64,000 nt of DNA, from the NCBI GenBank assembly GCA_963422275.1, contig OY729418.1, positions 3,162,001 to 3,226,000 on the forward strand, in the 5' to 3' direction. The notes beneath the pieces were generated by a model, which worked only from the letters and a program-made list of their open reading frames with translations, was not told the origin of the DNA and made no database searches. Both the position numbers and the translations under genes were made by a program. The stretch is from G963422275 sp963422275 (GTDB lineage Bacteria; Pseudomonadota; Alphaproteobacteria; Rhodobacterales; Rhodobacteraceae). This document shows, in pieces, positions 1 to 9,339 of this stretch (its first letter is position 1; every line of letters starts with the position of its first letter).

Positions 1-893
1 GGCTCAAGCATGCCAATCACGATGCTCCGTTCTGCGCTTGGGTTAGTTTTCCAGACCCGCATCACCCTTTCGACTGCCCTGAACCTTGGTCTAGACTGCA
101 TGACCCGGCCAAAGTCGATCTGCCTAGGCACCGCGTTCGTGACTTTAGGCGGAGGCCTTGGTGGCATGAGGCAGTCTTGACAGGGGAGCCGGAAGGGCCG
201 AGAAAAAACGCGGAAATCCGCAAGCAGTACAGCCGCATCGCGGAGCAATCCGATGAGCAACTTCGAGAGATCATTGCCAATACATATGGCCAGGTCGCCT
301 TGATCGATCACAGTGTCGGCCGCTTATTGATTGCGCTGGACGAGGCGGGATTAGCCGAGAACACGATTGTCATATACATCTCGGACCACGGTGACTGGCT
401 CGGCGACCACGGACTGGTCCTGAAGGGTCCAATGCACTACGAGGGCCTTCTCCGAGTGCCCATGGTTTTTCGCGGTCCAGGCATTCCAGTCGGGACCGTC
501 ATCGACGAACCGGTTTCCACATTGGATCTTGGCCCGACCTTTCTTGATTTCGGGGAGGCCGAACCACTTTTAAGGCAACATGGAGAAAGTCTCCGCGGCC
601 TAATTGTTAATGGCGGTGGCGGACGAGATTTTGCGCTGAACGAATGGGAACTCTTGCCTGCCAGGACCGGTGTTGCCCTGAGTCTGCGCACCGTCCGCAC
701 AAAAACCCACAAACTAACGTTGGATCTGATCTCGGGTGCCGGAGAACTTTATGATTTGGCGAACGACCCCGATGAAACGGACAACCTGTTCGATTCGCCT
801 TCTGTCCAATTCGTGCGCCGGCGGCTTGAAGCATTTCTTGCCAGGAGGCCAGACGACATTGGCCCGAACAGCGTTCCAGTCGGCATGGCATAG
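1..893 (+). CDS. Sulfatase, C-terminal part (5' end outside window)
   Basis: The reading frame is open from the left edge (first full codon at base 3), so only the C-terminal ~296 residues are seen; the TTG at 177 is internal. Reading upstream of 177 gives sequence typical of arylsulfatases (PDPHHPFDCP, then a WW-containing loop). The metal-binding segment SDHGDWLGDHG followed by KGPMHYEGLLRVPMVFRGPG is the conserved sulfatase core, and YDLANDPDETDNLFD is the usual C-terminal signature. The formylglycine-forming Cys/Ser site must lie in the missing N-terminus, so activity and type cannot be judged. Expected role is hydrolysis of sulfate esters from organic or polysaccharide substrates; the specific substrate is unknown. 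Confidence 0.88.
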   Translation, partial: LKHANHDAPFCAWVSFPDPHHPFDCPEPWSRLHDPAKVDLPRHRVRDFRRRPWWHEAVLTGEPEGPRKNAEIRKQYSRIAEQSDEQLREIIANTYGQVALIDHSVGRLLIALDEAGLAENTIVIYISDHGDWLGDHGLVLKGPMHYEGLLRVPMVFRGPGIPVGTVIDEPVSTLDLGPTFLDFGEAEPLLRQHGESLRGLIVNGGGGRDFALNEWELLPARTGVALSLRTVRTKTHKLTLDLISGAGELYDLANDPDETDNLFDSPSVQFVRRRLEAFLARRPDDIGPNSVPVGMA

Positions 894-1157
894 CTCGAGA
901 TTGCGTGCCGGTACTGTTCAAGCGCTGCATCTCGCCGGTTACGAAAGCATCCAAAACCACGATAAAACACCTTTCTTGAACGGTGCCACGCATGCCGCGG
1001 TTCTAAGGTGTCCCAAAGCGAACTCACCCTCTTGATTGATCAAGGCTACGATAACTTGCGAAGCTGTTCGAATGCATCTCGCTTGCTGGATTGTTGCAAG
1101 CAAAAAAGGTAAAAATTCGCCCATGATCGGAAGGCTAGGCAGATAGGAGCCAGTTCC

Positions 1158-3647
1158 ATGCAGAAACATGTCCGCGTGCTGATCGTTGGTGGCGGGGCTG
1201 TCGGCACCTCGATAGCATTTCATTTGGCTGCCGCGGGCTGGAAGGACATTGCTCTGATCGAGCGGGATGAGTTGACGTCTGGATCCACTTGGCATGCGGC
1301 AGGCTTGCTCCCTCTCTTCAACATGAGTTATGCAACAAGCCACATCCACGAATATTCCGTGCGATTTTACAAGACGCTCGAAGAGGAAACAGGGCTGAAT
1401 CCGGGCTTCAGCGTCGTCGGCAATCTGCGCATGGCGCAGTCGCGCGAGCGCATGGACGAGTATATGCTCTATGCCTCGACCGCCGAAACCGTGGGGATTC
1501 CGTATGAGTGGCTTTCGACGGACGAGATAGGCAGGCGCTATCCCCTCGTGCACACTGACGACTTGGTCGGCGCAATCTATCATCCAACCGACGGTTACAT
1601 CAATCCGGCCGACGTTACGCAGGCAATGGCGAAAGGGGCGCGGCAGAAGGGGGTCGAAATCTATCGAAAGGCGCAGGCTGACTCATTTCAGTGGGACGGC
1701 TCGGAATGGATTGTGTGCGGATCTCTAATGACGGAACGGGGCGGCAATCTAATCCAAAGAGAGGAAAGATTCGAAATTCGAGCCGAGCATGTCGTTACAG
1801 CCACTGGCAACCATGCCCAGCGCACCGCGCGTTTGCTGGACGTGAAAATTCCGGCGATTCCAGTCGAGCACCAGTACATCGTGACCGAACCAGACGGTGA
1901 GCTTCAGAAGTGGCGCGAATCCAATCCGGAACATCCTGTTCTTAGAGACGCGGACGCCAAATGGTACGTACGCGAGGAGCGCGGAGGATGGATACTGGGA
2001 CCTTACGAGCGCGGCGCCCCCGCAAGATTTCCATACGAGGTTCCTGACACCTTTAGAGCCGATCTTTTTCAACTCGATCTAGACCGAATTGAGGACGAGT
2101 ACATGTCGCTGATCCATAGAATACCGTCTTCGGAATTTATCGGCCTTAAAGACGATTTCAACGGCCCGATTTGCTACACCCCAGACGGCAACCCGCTTGT
2201 CGGACCGGCACCCGGACTGAGGAATCTTTGGCTGGCCGAGGGATTCTCGTTCGGAATCACCGCCGCTGGCGGCACCGGCCATTACCTCGCGCAGATGATG
2301 GTGGAAGGCGAGGCCGAGATTGACATGGCATCGCTTGATCCAAAGAGATACGGTGATTGGATTACTACTGAATACGCCTGCCGAAAGAACGAAGAGTGCT
2401 ACGAGCATGTCTACGTTCTTCACCATCCAGACGAGGAACGAGAGGCATGCCGCCCGCTTCGTACCGCTCCCTGCTACGACCGAATGAAGGAACGGGGTGC
2501 GCAGTTCGGCCAAGTCAATGGCTGGGAACGTCCGAACTATTTCGCCCCGCCGGGCTTCAGCGACCGCGATTCCCGGTCGTTTCGAAAGGGAGGATGGTGG
2601 GACTGCGCGGTGGAGGAGTCCCGCAAGGTCCGCAATCAGGTTGCAATGTTCGATGCGACCGCCTTCACGAAACATCTTGTCAGGGGACCGGGCGCGACTG
2701 CATTTCTGGACTGGTTCACTTGCAACAGGTTGCCACGGGTTGGGCGCGTCAATCTGACTTATGCATTGACCAGCGCAGGCACCATCCGAACCGAGTACAC
2801 GATTGTCCGGCTGTCGGACGATGAGTACTACCTGATCTCCGCTGGCGCGTGGACAGCGTACGATGGCGACTATCTGCGCAAGGCTGCCGAGGACAGATGG
2901 TCTGAGTTCGGCTGGATCGATATTCACGATGTGACTTCACAATGGGGAGTGCTCGTGGTTGCGGGACCTGAGTCCCGCGCCCTGCTGAACGACGTGATTC
3001 GTGATTCCGATCCGGGTATCGTGTTGGGAAACAAGAGATTCCCGTGGCTTTCGATGCGAGATGTCGAGATCGGAATGTGCCCGGTGAGAGCCTTGAGGGT
3101 CTCATACACCGGAGCGTTGGGTTGGGAACTCCACCATCCAATCGAAATGCAGAACTACCTTTTCGATCTTTTGGCAAGGGCAGGTGAACACCATTCGCTC
3201 TCGCTGTTCGGTGCGCGGGCTCAAAACTGGCTTCGACTGGAAAAGAGCTATCGGGCCTTCGGCACCGAGCTAGGACGGGACGCAACGCCGCTTGAAGCCG
3301 GACTGGACAGGTTCGTTGATTTGTCCAAGGACTTCTATGGCAAAGACGCCATGCTAGCCACGGATATTCGGTCCAAGTGCGTTACCCTCCTGATCGACGG
3401 TCCGGACGATGCATGCCCGTGGGGCAGAGAGGCACTGTACTCCAATTTTGAAAGAGTGGGGCGACTCACTTCGGGCGGATACTCGACGCATTTCGAGTCC
3501 GCGATAGGAATGGGATATGTGCGACTTGAGCATGCGAACCCTGGCACCGAGCTGATGGTCAAGATGCTCGATCAGCTTTGGCCTGCGCGAATCACGGAAG
3601 ACAGTCCCTACGACCCGTCAAACTCTGAACTGCGACGAGACGGGTAG
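1158..3647 (+). CDS. FAD-dependent dehydrogenase fused to GcvT domain (dimethylglycine/sarcosine dehydrogenase-like)
   Basis: 829 residues in the dimethylglycine dehydrogenase layout. An N-terminal FAD domain has the dinucleotide motif GGGAVGTSIAFHLAAAG near residues 11-27. Next come a central FAO_M linker and, from about residue 430, a GcvT-like folate-binding half ending in a GCV_T C-terminal barrel (GALGWELHHP; RLTSGGYS). The segment STWHAAGL matches the site where the histidine binds FAD covalently in this family. Such enzymes oxidise N-methyl groups of dimethylglycine, sarcosine or related amines and pass formaldehyde to tetrahydrofolate. The exact substrate is uncertain. The gene stands alone, with 264 bases of unremarkable sequence upstream and a convergent hydrolase downstream. 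Confidence 0.85.
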   Translation: MQKHVRVLIVGGGAVGTSIAFHLAAAGWKDIALIERDELTSGSTWHAAGLLPLFNMSYATSHIHEYSVRFYKTLEEETGLNPGFSVVGNLRMAQSRERMDEYMLYASTAETVGIPYEWLSTDEIGRRYPLVHTDDLVGAIYHPTDGYINPADVTQAMAKGARQKGVEIYRKAQADSFQWDGSEWIVCGSLMTERGGNLIQREERFEIRAEHVVTATGNHAQRTARLLDVKIPAIPVEHQYIVTEPDGELQKWRESNPEHPVLRDADAKWYVREERGGWILGPYERGAPARFPYEVPDTFRADLFQLDLDRIEDEYMSLIHRIPSSEFIGLKDDFNGPICYTPDGNPLVGPAPGLRNLWLAEGFSFGITAAGGTGHYLAQMMVEGEAEIDMASLDPKRYGDWITTEYACRKNEECYEHVYVLHHPDEEREACRPLRTAPCYDRMKERGAQFGQVNGWERPNYFAPPGFSDRDSRSFRKGGWWDCAVEESRKVRNQVAMFDATAFTKHLVRGPGATAFLDWFTCNRLPRVGRVNLTYALTSAGTIRTEYTIVRLSDDEYYLISAGAWTAYDGDYLRKAAEDRWSEFGWIDIHDVTSQWGVLVVAGPESRALLNDVIRDSDPGIVLGNKRFPWLSMRDVEIGMCPVRALRVSYTGALGWELHHPIEMQNYLFDLLARAGEHHSLSLFGARAQNWLRLEKSYRAFGTELGRDATPLEAGLDRFVDLSKDFYGKDAMLATDIRSKCVTLLIDGPDDACPWGREALYSNFERVGRLTSGGYSTHFESAIGMGYVRLEHANPGTELMVKMLDQLWPARITEDSPYDPSNSELRRDG

Positions 3648-3724
3648 CGGCAGGGAAAGGCCGCGGCAAGCGAAGCGATGGCTGAAATTCGCAATCGAGC
3701 TTGGCTTCTGCTCTCAAGACCAGA

Positions 3725-4570
3725 TCAGGCGGTGCCCTGAGCGTCGACGTGAGCGAGGAAGCGATTGATTGCCTCGATACTTTGCGGTTCGTCCAGAAAG
3801 GGACAATGTCCGCGCTCCGGCACCTCCGCGAACACCATGTCCGGTCGGGCATCTCGCATTTTCTCCGCGACTTCGCGCGAGAGCAGGTTGGAACAGGCAC
3901 CGCGGATCAGCCCTAGAGGCAGACCTTCAAAGGCATCAAAGTAGGGCCATAGATCCGGCAGCCCGGACTTGAACGAATCGATGAATGCCTCGCGCAGCTT
4001 TGGATCGTAGTTTACCTGAAGGCCTCCATCTGGGTCCAGGACGTAGCGCCGCTCTGCCTCGCCGCGCCACCTTGCTTTGGGAACATTGACAAAGCCTGAC
4101 ATAATGTCAGGCAAGCGTTTTGCTGCATCCTCTATGGAGGTGAAGTCTGGCTTTCGGCCAATGTATTCGAAGATTTGACCCAACCCGGCTTGTTCGATTT
4201 CGGGCCCGATATCGTTCAGCATCGCGCCGGTCAAACGATGTTTCTGCGTGTTCGCGAGAACCATGGCGACGATGCCGCCTCGCGATGTGCCGATTGCCGG
4301 AATTCTTTCGATGCCGAGATGATCCAGCAGTTCCACGACATCCTGGGCCTCGATAAGCGGGCTGTATTTGCCGGGATCCTTGTCCCAGTCCGACTTGCCT
4401 CTTCCTCTGTAATCAGGTCGCAGCAGTCGTACGCTTGGGACACAATCAGCCAAATAGTCGAAGTCGGTTGAATTTCGGGTGAGCCCTGCAAGGCAAAGCA
4501 CGGGACGGCCCGACCCAGTATCCCGATACGCGAGTGTCAAACCGTCCGAACTGAGAAAGTATCTTAACAT
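3725..4570 (-). CDS. Alpha/beta hydrolase
   Basis: 281 residues with a complete alpha/beta-hydrolase triad layout: oxyanion region CLAGLTRNS near residue 27, nucleophile elbow GTSRGG with Ser about 96, and a late HCPFLDEP motif carrying the histidine. The N-terminus (LSSDGLTLAYRDTGSG) is that of the small esterase/haloperoxidase-like subgroup. No signal peptide is seen, so it is probably cytoplasmic. It converges on the FAD/GcvT gene with a 77-bp gap, and the next gene on its own strand is 525 bp upstream, so it is probably transcribed alone. Substrate unknown; esterase, lactonase or C-C hydrolase are all possible. Confidence 0.85.
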   Translation of the reverse strand: MLRYFLSSDGLTLAYRDTGSGRPVLCLAGLTRNSTDFDYLADCVPSVRLLRPDYRGRGKSDWDKDPGKYSPLIEAQDVVELLDHLGIERIPAIGTSRGGIVAMVLANTQKHRLTGAMLNDIGPEIEQAGLGQIFEYIGRKPDFTSIEDAAKRLPDIMSGFVNVPKARWRGEAERRYVLDPDGGLQVNYDPKLREAFIDSFKSGLPDLWPYFDAFEGLPLGLIRGACSNLLSREVAEKMRDARPDMVFAEVPERGHCPFLDEPQSIEAINRFLAHVDAQGTA

Positions 4571-4848
4571 CGCATGTTTCCTGTGTCTTCAGATCCCTTG
4601 CATCCGGGAATTTTGTGTGTTTGACAGATTGTCCTGACATGTTTCGGTTCTTGCAAGCCGTTCGCCGCAATGCAGTGCGAATCCATTGTAGCCATGTCCT
4701 GAATACACAACTTTGGATCTTGGTTCAGTGCCGCAATTGCCACGCTGCTTGGGGAAACTCCGGCTTCGACTTCCAGAGATGGCGACAGTAAGTCGTGAAG
4801 CTTGAACATTGATAGCGAGATGGCAGCACAGTGGGTGCCAGCTCACGA

Positions 4849-5114
4849 CCAGGGCAATCGCCTTTCAATTTTCCCGTTCGGGAGCGGCTTGCGGCGGCTT
4901 GACGGCGGCACTTACCATGACGAGCAGGGCGCCGTCGTTTCAGCCCGCCCGCCGTCTCGGCCGCGGCGCATGGCGTTGTCGCGCTTGGGGTCCCGGCTCC
5001 TTGAAGATAAACAGGACAATCCTGCCTGATGCCTGCCTCCGCGTTGTCGCCTGCAGGTACATTGCACCGCCGGCGGGAAAGGGAAAACGGAATTTTCAAA
5101 AGCGATTGCCCTGG
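4849..5114. repeat. Element A: 266-bp non-coding element with terminal inverted repeats
   Basis: The left end CCAGGGCAATCGCCTTTCAA (4849 on) is matched by the right end read in reverse (CCAGGGCAATCGCTTTTGAA from 5114 back), giving an imperfect terminal inverted repeat of about 30 bases. An internal hairpin (GCCTGC ... GCAGGT) lies at about 5032-5060. CACGA occurs just outside the left end and two bases beyond the right end, a possible target duplication. No credible transposase frame is present, so this is a MITE-like element or a deleted insertion sequence. Its right half is repeated at about 15590-15811. The right end overlaps the last codons of the dehalogenase gene. The rest of the gap 4571-4848 shows nothing recognisable. 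Confidence 0.7.
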
Positions 5115-5794
5115 CCCACGAGCGACTTCAACTCCCGAAGGTCAGGGTGCACATGGCTCGGTTTCCACGGAAGGCGGTCAATGGGCTCGTTAGCACGATT
5201 CACCCATACGGTTTCAAATCCGTGTCCCGACGCAGCTGCCGCGTCCCATCCATTGGAGGATACAAACAAAACTTCGGAAGGGTGGCAACCAAAATGCTTG
5301 CCTACCAGATCGTAGACAGACCTGTGCGGCTTAAACACCCCGACGGACTCAACACTCAAAATCGCATGGAAAAAGCCGGACACCCCCGCTGCGTCCACTG
5401 CACTCTCGAGCATGCTTGGTGTTCCATTCGACAGGATCGCTGTCGCAAAGCCCATGCCCCTCACGTCAGCAAGCATCTGCGGCACTTCTGGATACGCTGT
5501 CAATTCCCGATACAACGCGAGCAACCGGGACCGGAGTGCTTCGTCTTCGTGTAAATTTTCCGCCTCCAGTGCCCAGTCCAAACCGTCGCATGTTACCTTC
5601 CAGAAGTCTGAATGCTCTCCGGAGACGGCTCTGACCCAAGTGTACTGTAGCTGCTTCAGTCGCCAATGGCTTGCAATTAATTCCCATGAATCTCGAAGTT
5701 TCTCGTTGCCCGGTTCGTTGGCTGCTTGTCGTGCGGCGGAGCCGACATCGAAAAGTGTACCGTAGGCATCAAACACGCAAGTGGTAATGTTCAT
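5096..5794 (-). CDS. Haloacid dehalogenase, type II (L-2-haloacid dehalogenase-like)
   Basis: 232 residues with all HAD motifs of the L-2-haloacid dehalogenase family: nucleophile Asp9 in FDAYGTLFD, the LKQLQYTW segment, LSNGTPSML, the lysine motif GVFKPHRSVYDL, and FVSSNGWDAAAASGHGF. This enzyme class hydrolytically removes halogen from 2-haloalkanoates through an aspartyl ester; some members are general phosphatases. The final residues (VGQGNRF) are encoded by the inverted-repeat end of element A, so the native C-terminus has probably been replaced by insertion. The catalytic core is intact and the loss is likely tolerated. Confidence 0.9.
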   Translation of the reverse strand: MNITTCVFDAYGTLFDVGSAARQAANEPGNEKLRDSWELIASHWRLKQLQYTWVRAVSGEHSDFWKVTCDGLDWALEAENLHEDEALRSRLLALYRELTAYPEVPQMLADVRGMGFATAILSNGTPSMLESAVDAAGVSGFFHAILSVESVGVFKPHRSVYDLVGKHFGCHPSEVLFVSSNGWDAAAASGHGFETVWVNRANEPIDRLPWKPSHVHPDLRELKSLVGQGNRF

Positions 5795-6003
5795 GGGGCG
5801 GATCCTTGATGGTCAATTCGACAATACTGGCCATTAAGTGAACGTGAGGCATCTTCAACAAGATTTAGCGCAACTTCGTTTGGGGCGATGTTCAAACGGA
5901 AGATGGACAGAATATTTTTTTTGGGCTATCTTGTAAATTGGCGGATTTGATTTAAGCTATCCAAAGAAATCCCAAAATCAACTGAAAACATAAGGATGCC
6001 CAA

Positions 6004-6390
6004 ATGTCAGGGAAACACGGAACATTCCAGTGGATGGAATTGATGACGAGAGATGTCGAGAGCGCAAAAAAATACTATTCTGACGTGTTTGGCTGGACCT
6101 ATGACACGATGCCAACCCCAGACGGCAACTACATTCTTGCCAAACTCGATGGACCGCCGATTGCAGGGATCATGGACATGGCAATGATGGAAAACAGCGA
6201 GGGCATTCCCGCACACTGGTTTACCTACATCGGGGTGAACGATATCGACAAGGCCCTTGAGCAGACTAGGGAGAGCGGTGGCAAAATCAAAAAAGAAGTT
6301 TTTTACGTCCCGGATGTGGGAAAAATCGCGATTGTTGCAGATTCAACAGGAGCACATTTTGGTTTTATGCAGCCAGTGGCAACTAGTTAA
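6004..6390 (+). CDS. VOC family protein (glyoxalase/bleomycin-resistance fold)
   Basis: 128 residues. It has the VOC two-module signature: FQWMELMTRDVESAKKYYSDVFGW at the start (split here only by wording) and GKIAIVADSTGAHFGF at the end, with HWFTYIGVNDIDKAL beginning the second beta-alpha-beta module. Proteins of this subgroup (27-kDa antigen/CFP30B-like) are small metal or hydrophobic-ligand binding proteins and enzymes of varied chemistry, so no reaction is assigned. A Shine-Dalgarno-like AAGGA lies about 9 bases before the ATG. The 209-bp upstream gap is AT-rich and probably holds its promoter. Confidence 0.85.
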   Translation: MSGKHGTFQWMELMTRDVESAKKYYSDVFGWTYDTMPTPDGNYILAKLDGPPIAGIMDMAMMENSEGIPAHWFTYIGVNDIDKALEQTRESGGKIKKEVFYVPDVGKIAIVADSTGAHFGFMQPVATS

Positions 6391-6432
6391 CAGGTTCGGT
6401 CTTTCGGCACCCGAGCCGGAGTATCGGAAAGC

Positions 6433-7221
6433 TCAAATGTTGTCAGACTGCGGCATCCCTAAAACATGGTAGCCACCGTCCACGGCGATGACATCGCCGG
6501 TCGTGAAGCAGCCATACTCTGATGCAAGGTAGACGGCTGTTCCACCGATTGACTCCAGCGTCGGGTTGGACTTGAGAGGAGAGTTCGCCTCGGTATGCCT
6601 GAAAGTCTTGCGGGCCCCTCCTATTGCGGCACCAGCAAGAGTTTTCATTGGCCCGGAACTGATCGCGTTCACTCGTATTCCATCCGGCCCGAGATCGTTA
6701 GCAAGATATTTTACCGTGGATTCAAGCGCTGCTTTGGCGACACCCATAATGTTGTAGAAAGGAGTGACCCTGTTCGATCCCTGGTAGGTCAATGTGATTA
6801 TTGAACCGCCTTGAGACATAAGCGGCGCACTTCGTCGAGCAAGGTCGATGAGAGAGTAACACGATACTGACAGAGACATGCGGAAGTTATCTAAGCTAGT
6901 GTCCACAAAGCGTCCGGTGAGCTCGTTGCGGTCGGAAAACGCAATTGCGTGAACGACAAAATCCAGATGACCCCACTGTCCCTCGATCTGGTTGAAAATG
7001 CTATCCAGCGAGCCAGCGTCCATCACATCAGCCCGAGCGACAATTTCAGCGTCGATGAGCTTTGCGAGCGGGATGACGCGTTTGGCCATTGCATCGTTTT
7101 GGTACGAAATGCACAGCTTTGCGCCTTCGAGACGCATCGCCTTGGCAATTCCCCAAGCAATCGATCTGTCGTTAGCGACGCCAACGACCAGCCCACGTTT
7201 TCCGTCCAATAGGTTGGCCAT
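6433..7221 (-). CDS. fabI: Enoyl-ACP reductase (NADH), FabI
   Basis: 262 residues from the ATG at 7221, which gives the family N-terminus MANLLDGKRGLVVGVAND; the 17 residues upstream in the frame are not family-like. It is an SDR with the FabI nucleotide signature (GVANDRSIAWGIA), the Tyr-x6-Tyr/Lys type active site (Tyr in TYQGSN, Lys in MGVAKAALE) and the C-terminal SEYGCFTTGDVIAVDGGYH. It reduces trans-2-enoyl-ACP in the last step of each fatty-acid elongation cycle. It is third in a fabA-fabB-fabI operon, 4 bases after fabB. Confidence 0.93.
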   Translation of the reverse strand: MANLLDGKRGLVVGVANDRSIAWGIAKAMRLEGAKLCISYQNDAMAKRVIPLAKLIDAEIVARADVMDAGSLDSIFNQIEGQWGHLDFVVHAIAFSDRNELTGRFVDTSLDNFRMSLSVSCYSLIDLARRSAPLMSQGGSIITLTYQGSNRVTPFYNIMGVAKAALESTVKYLANDLGPDGIRVNAISSGPMKTLAGAAIGGARKTFRHTEANSPLKSNPTLESIGGTAVYLASEYGCFTTGDVIAVDGGYHVLGMPQSDNI

Positions 7222-7225
7222 GTGC

Positions 7226-8452
7226 CTAGTTATGAAAACTGCTGAATGCCAACGTGGCGTTGGTTCCACCAAAGCCGAAACTGTTGGAGAGAATGGTATC
7301 TATGTCTGGCTGTTCCCTGAACTCGGTAAGCACTTCATTCGGCATGATCTCCGGATCAAGTTCCGTCACGTTTGCTGACGGAACGAGGAAGCCGCCCTCC
7401 ATCATAAGGATCGAGTAAATGGCTTCATGAACTCCAGTGGCACCCAGCGAGTGGCCTGTCAGGGCTTTTGTGGAACTCACGGGCGGGAATTTTTCTCTTC
7501 CGAAGATGCGACGAATGGCTTGGATTTCGACCACATCTCCCGCTGGCGTGGAGGTGCCGTGCGCATTTATGTAGTCTACCTTTCTGTCACCGACCGTCGC
7601 TAGTGCAAGACGCATCGAGCGTTCGCCACCCTCACCTGACGGAGCAACCATGTCAAAGCCATCCGATGTGGCTCCATAGCCAGAGACCTCGGCGTAGATC
7701 TTCGCGCCGCGAGCTTTCGCGTGACCGAGCTCTTCCAGCACCACCATGCCGCCGCCGCCGGCGATGACAAATCCATCTCTCGTAGCATCGAACGGGCGGG
7801 AGGCCAGGGTTGGGGTGTCATTGTACTTGGAACTCATGGCTCCCATTGCGTCGAACAGACACGAGAGAGTCCAGTCGATTTCCTCGCCTCCACCAGCAAA
7901 TACGATGTCTTGGATCCCGAAGCGGATCTGCTCGACCCCGTTGCCGATGCAATGCGCGGAAGTGGCGCACGCGGAGGTTATCGAATAGTTGACGCCCTTG
8001 ATCTTGAACGGTGTGGCGAGGCACGCCGAATTGGTCGACGACATGCAGCGAGTGACCATGAACGGGCCCATACGGCGTGGGCTGCCCTTTTCCTTGACCA
8101 TCCTGTGAGCTTGGAAGAAGTTCGATGTCGAAGGCCCACCCGAGCCGGTGACCAAGCCAGTCCGCTCGTTGGAGACATCGTCGTCCTCCAGACCGGAATC
8201 CTCTATTGCCTCCTGCATCGCGAGATAGTTGTAGGCTGCGCCAGGTCCCATGAAACGGAGTTGTCTTTTGTCAATTCGATCCTTGAGAACTATGTCCGGA
8301 GCACCGTGAATTTTGCACCGAAATCCGTTTTCGGCATACTCGTCGCTGAACGTAATTCCAGATCGCCCCTCCCTTAGGGAAGCTGCAACTTCTTCCTTGC
8401 CATTTCCAATGGGCGAAACAATGCCGATTCCTGTTATGACGACGCGGTGCAT
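7226..8452 (-). CDS. fabB: Beta-ketoacyl-ACP synthase I, FabB
   Basis: 408 residues from the ATG at 8452 (MHRVVITGIG). The thiolase-fold condensing enzyme triad is visible: Cys162 in TSACATSAHC, His in NAHGTSTPAGD and His in LTGHSLGATG. FabB elongates cis-3-decenoyl-ACP made by FabA, so it is required for unsaturated fatty acids. It lies between fabA (27-bp gap) and fabI (4-bp gap) in one reverse-strand operon. The C-terminus SNSFGFGGTNATLAF is typical. Confidence 0.94.
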   Translation of the reverse strand: MHRVVITGIGIVSPIGNGKEEVAASLREGRSGITFSDEYAENGFRCKIHGAPDIVLKDRIDKRQLRFMGPGAAYNYLAMQEAIEDSGLEDDDVSNERTGLVTGSGGPSTSNFFQAHRMVKEKGSPRRMGPFMVTRCMSSTNSACLATPFKIKGVNYSITSACATSAHCIGNGVEQIRFGIQDIVFAGGGEEIDWTLSCLFDAMGAMSSKYNDTPTLASRPFDATRDGFVIAGGGGMVVLEELGHAKARGAKIYAEVSGYGATSDGFDMVAPSGEGGERSMRLALATVGDRKVDYINAHGTSTPAGDVVEIQAIRRIFGREKFPPVSSTKALTGHSLGATGVHEAIYSILMMEGGFLVPSANVTELDPEIMPNEVLTEFREQPDIDTILSNSFGFGGTNATLAFSSFHN

Positions 8453-8479
8453 GCGATATCTCCTGAGCAGCAAAATTCG

Positions 8480-8986
8480 CTATTCGGAAAAGAGCCCCAC
8501 TTTCATTCCAGTCGCCGTGTAAATCTTTTCGCCGTCGGCAAGCATTTTGCCGTCCGCGATGCCGAGCTTGAGCTTGCGATTAATTACGCGAGTGAAGCTC
8601 ACTATGAAAGTAAGCAATTTGCGCTGCGGGGTTACCATATCCGTGAACTTGACCTCGCCAACACCCAAGGCACGTCCGCGACCCGGCCACCCGCGCCAAC
8701 CAAGATTGAATCCGGCGAGTTGCCACAAGGCGTCCAAGCCCAAGCACCCCGGCATGACAGGGTCTCCGGCAAAGTGACATGAAAAGAACCAAAGGTCCGG
8801 TTTGACATCCAGTTCGGCAACAACATGGCCCTTTCCACTTGCTCCGCCGTCGTCGGAGATTTCCGTTACCCTGTCGAACATAAGTAGCGGAGGCATCGGA
8901 AGTTGTGCGTTACCTTTGCCAAACAACTCGCCGCGCGCACATTTCAGCAGGCCTTCGCGATCGAATTGCAGAGGGAAATTGGGCAT
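8480..8986 (-). CDS. fabA: 3-hydroxydecanoyl-ACP dehydratase/isomerase, FabA
   Basis: 168 residues, standard length. The hot-dog fold active site is complete: His71 in CHFAGDPVMPG and Asp85 in LGLDALWQL. FabA dehydrates 3-hydroxydecanoyl-ACP and isomerises the product to the cis-3 isomer, which starts anaerobic unsaturated fatty-acid synthesis together with FabB. It is the first gene of the fabA-fabB-fabI operon. In related genomes irr sits close by and divergent; here the gap is 747 bp and contains a TnpB remnant. Confidence 0.95.
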   Translation of the reverse strand: MPNFPLQFDREGLLKCARGELFGKGNAQLPMPPLLMFDRVTEISDDGGASGKGHVVAELDVKPDLWFFSCHFAGDPVMPGCLGLDALWQLAGFNLGWRGWPGRGRALGVGEVKFTDMVTPQRKLLTFIVSFTRVINRKLKLGIADGKMLADGEKIYTATGMKVGLFSE

Positions 8987-9339
8987 GTTTTCAAGCTTGC
9001 TTGCTCAGTCTCATCAACGGCGATGGTTCTGTATCACTGCATTTTCAGAAATGGAATAGGTCTTTTGTCTGGAGCGGCGACAGTAATCTGCATGGCAGTG
9101 GCGGCAGGATAGTTCGATTGTCAGCTTGCGCTCCAATGCAGGTTGCGTTGACTTTGGGCTTTCGGTTGCGTCAAGCATTGGAAGGTGCGGCCGTGAGACC
9201 CGGTGGTCGCAGTCGCGATCTCCAAATTCGATTTGGGTATGCATGCATTTTGTTGATTTCAGGTAGGCCGCGACGCGACCTCGCTGGTTCATATCGCTCA
9301 ATTGCGACAGGGGTAGCAGGCTAAATTTATGGGAATTAT
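8987..9339. other. Intergenic region upstream of fabA, no gene recognised
   Basis: About 350 bp between the fabA start and the TnpB remnant. Open frames on both strands have no family features, and no RNA or terminator was recognised. It presumably contains the fab operon promoter and possibly the 3' flank of the former TnpB element. Confidence 0.5.

Noticed and set aside
2079..2927. 282-codon reverse frame inside the FAD/GcvT gene
   Set aside because: It is entirely within a well-supported gene on the other strand and shows no family resemblance.
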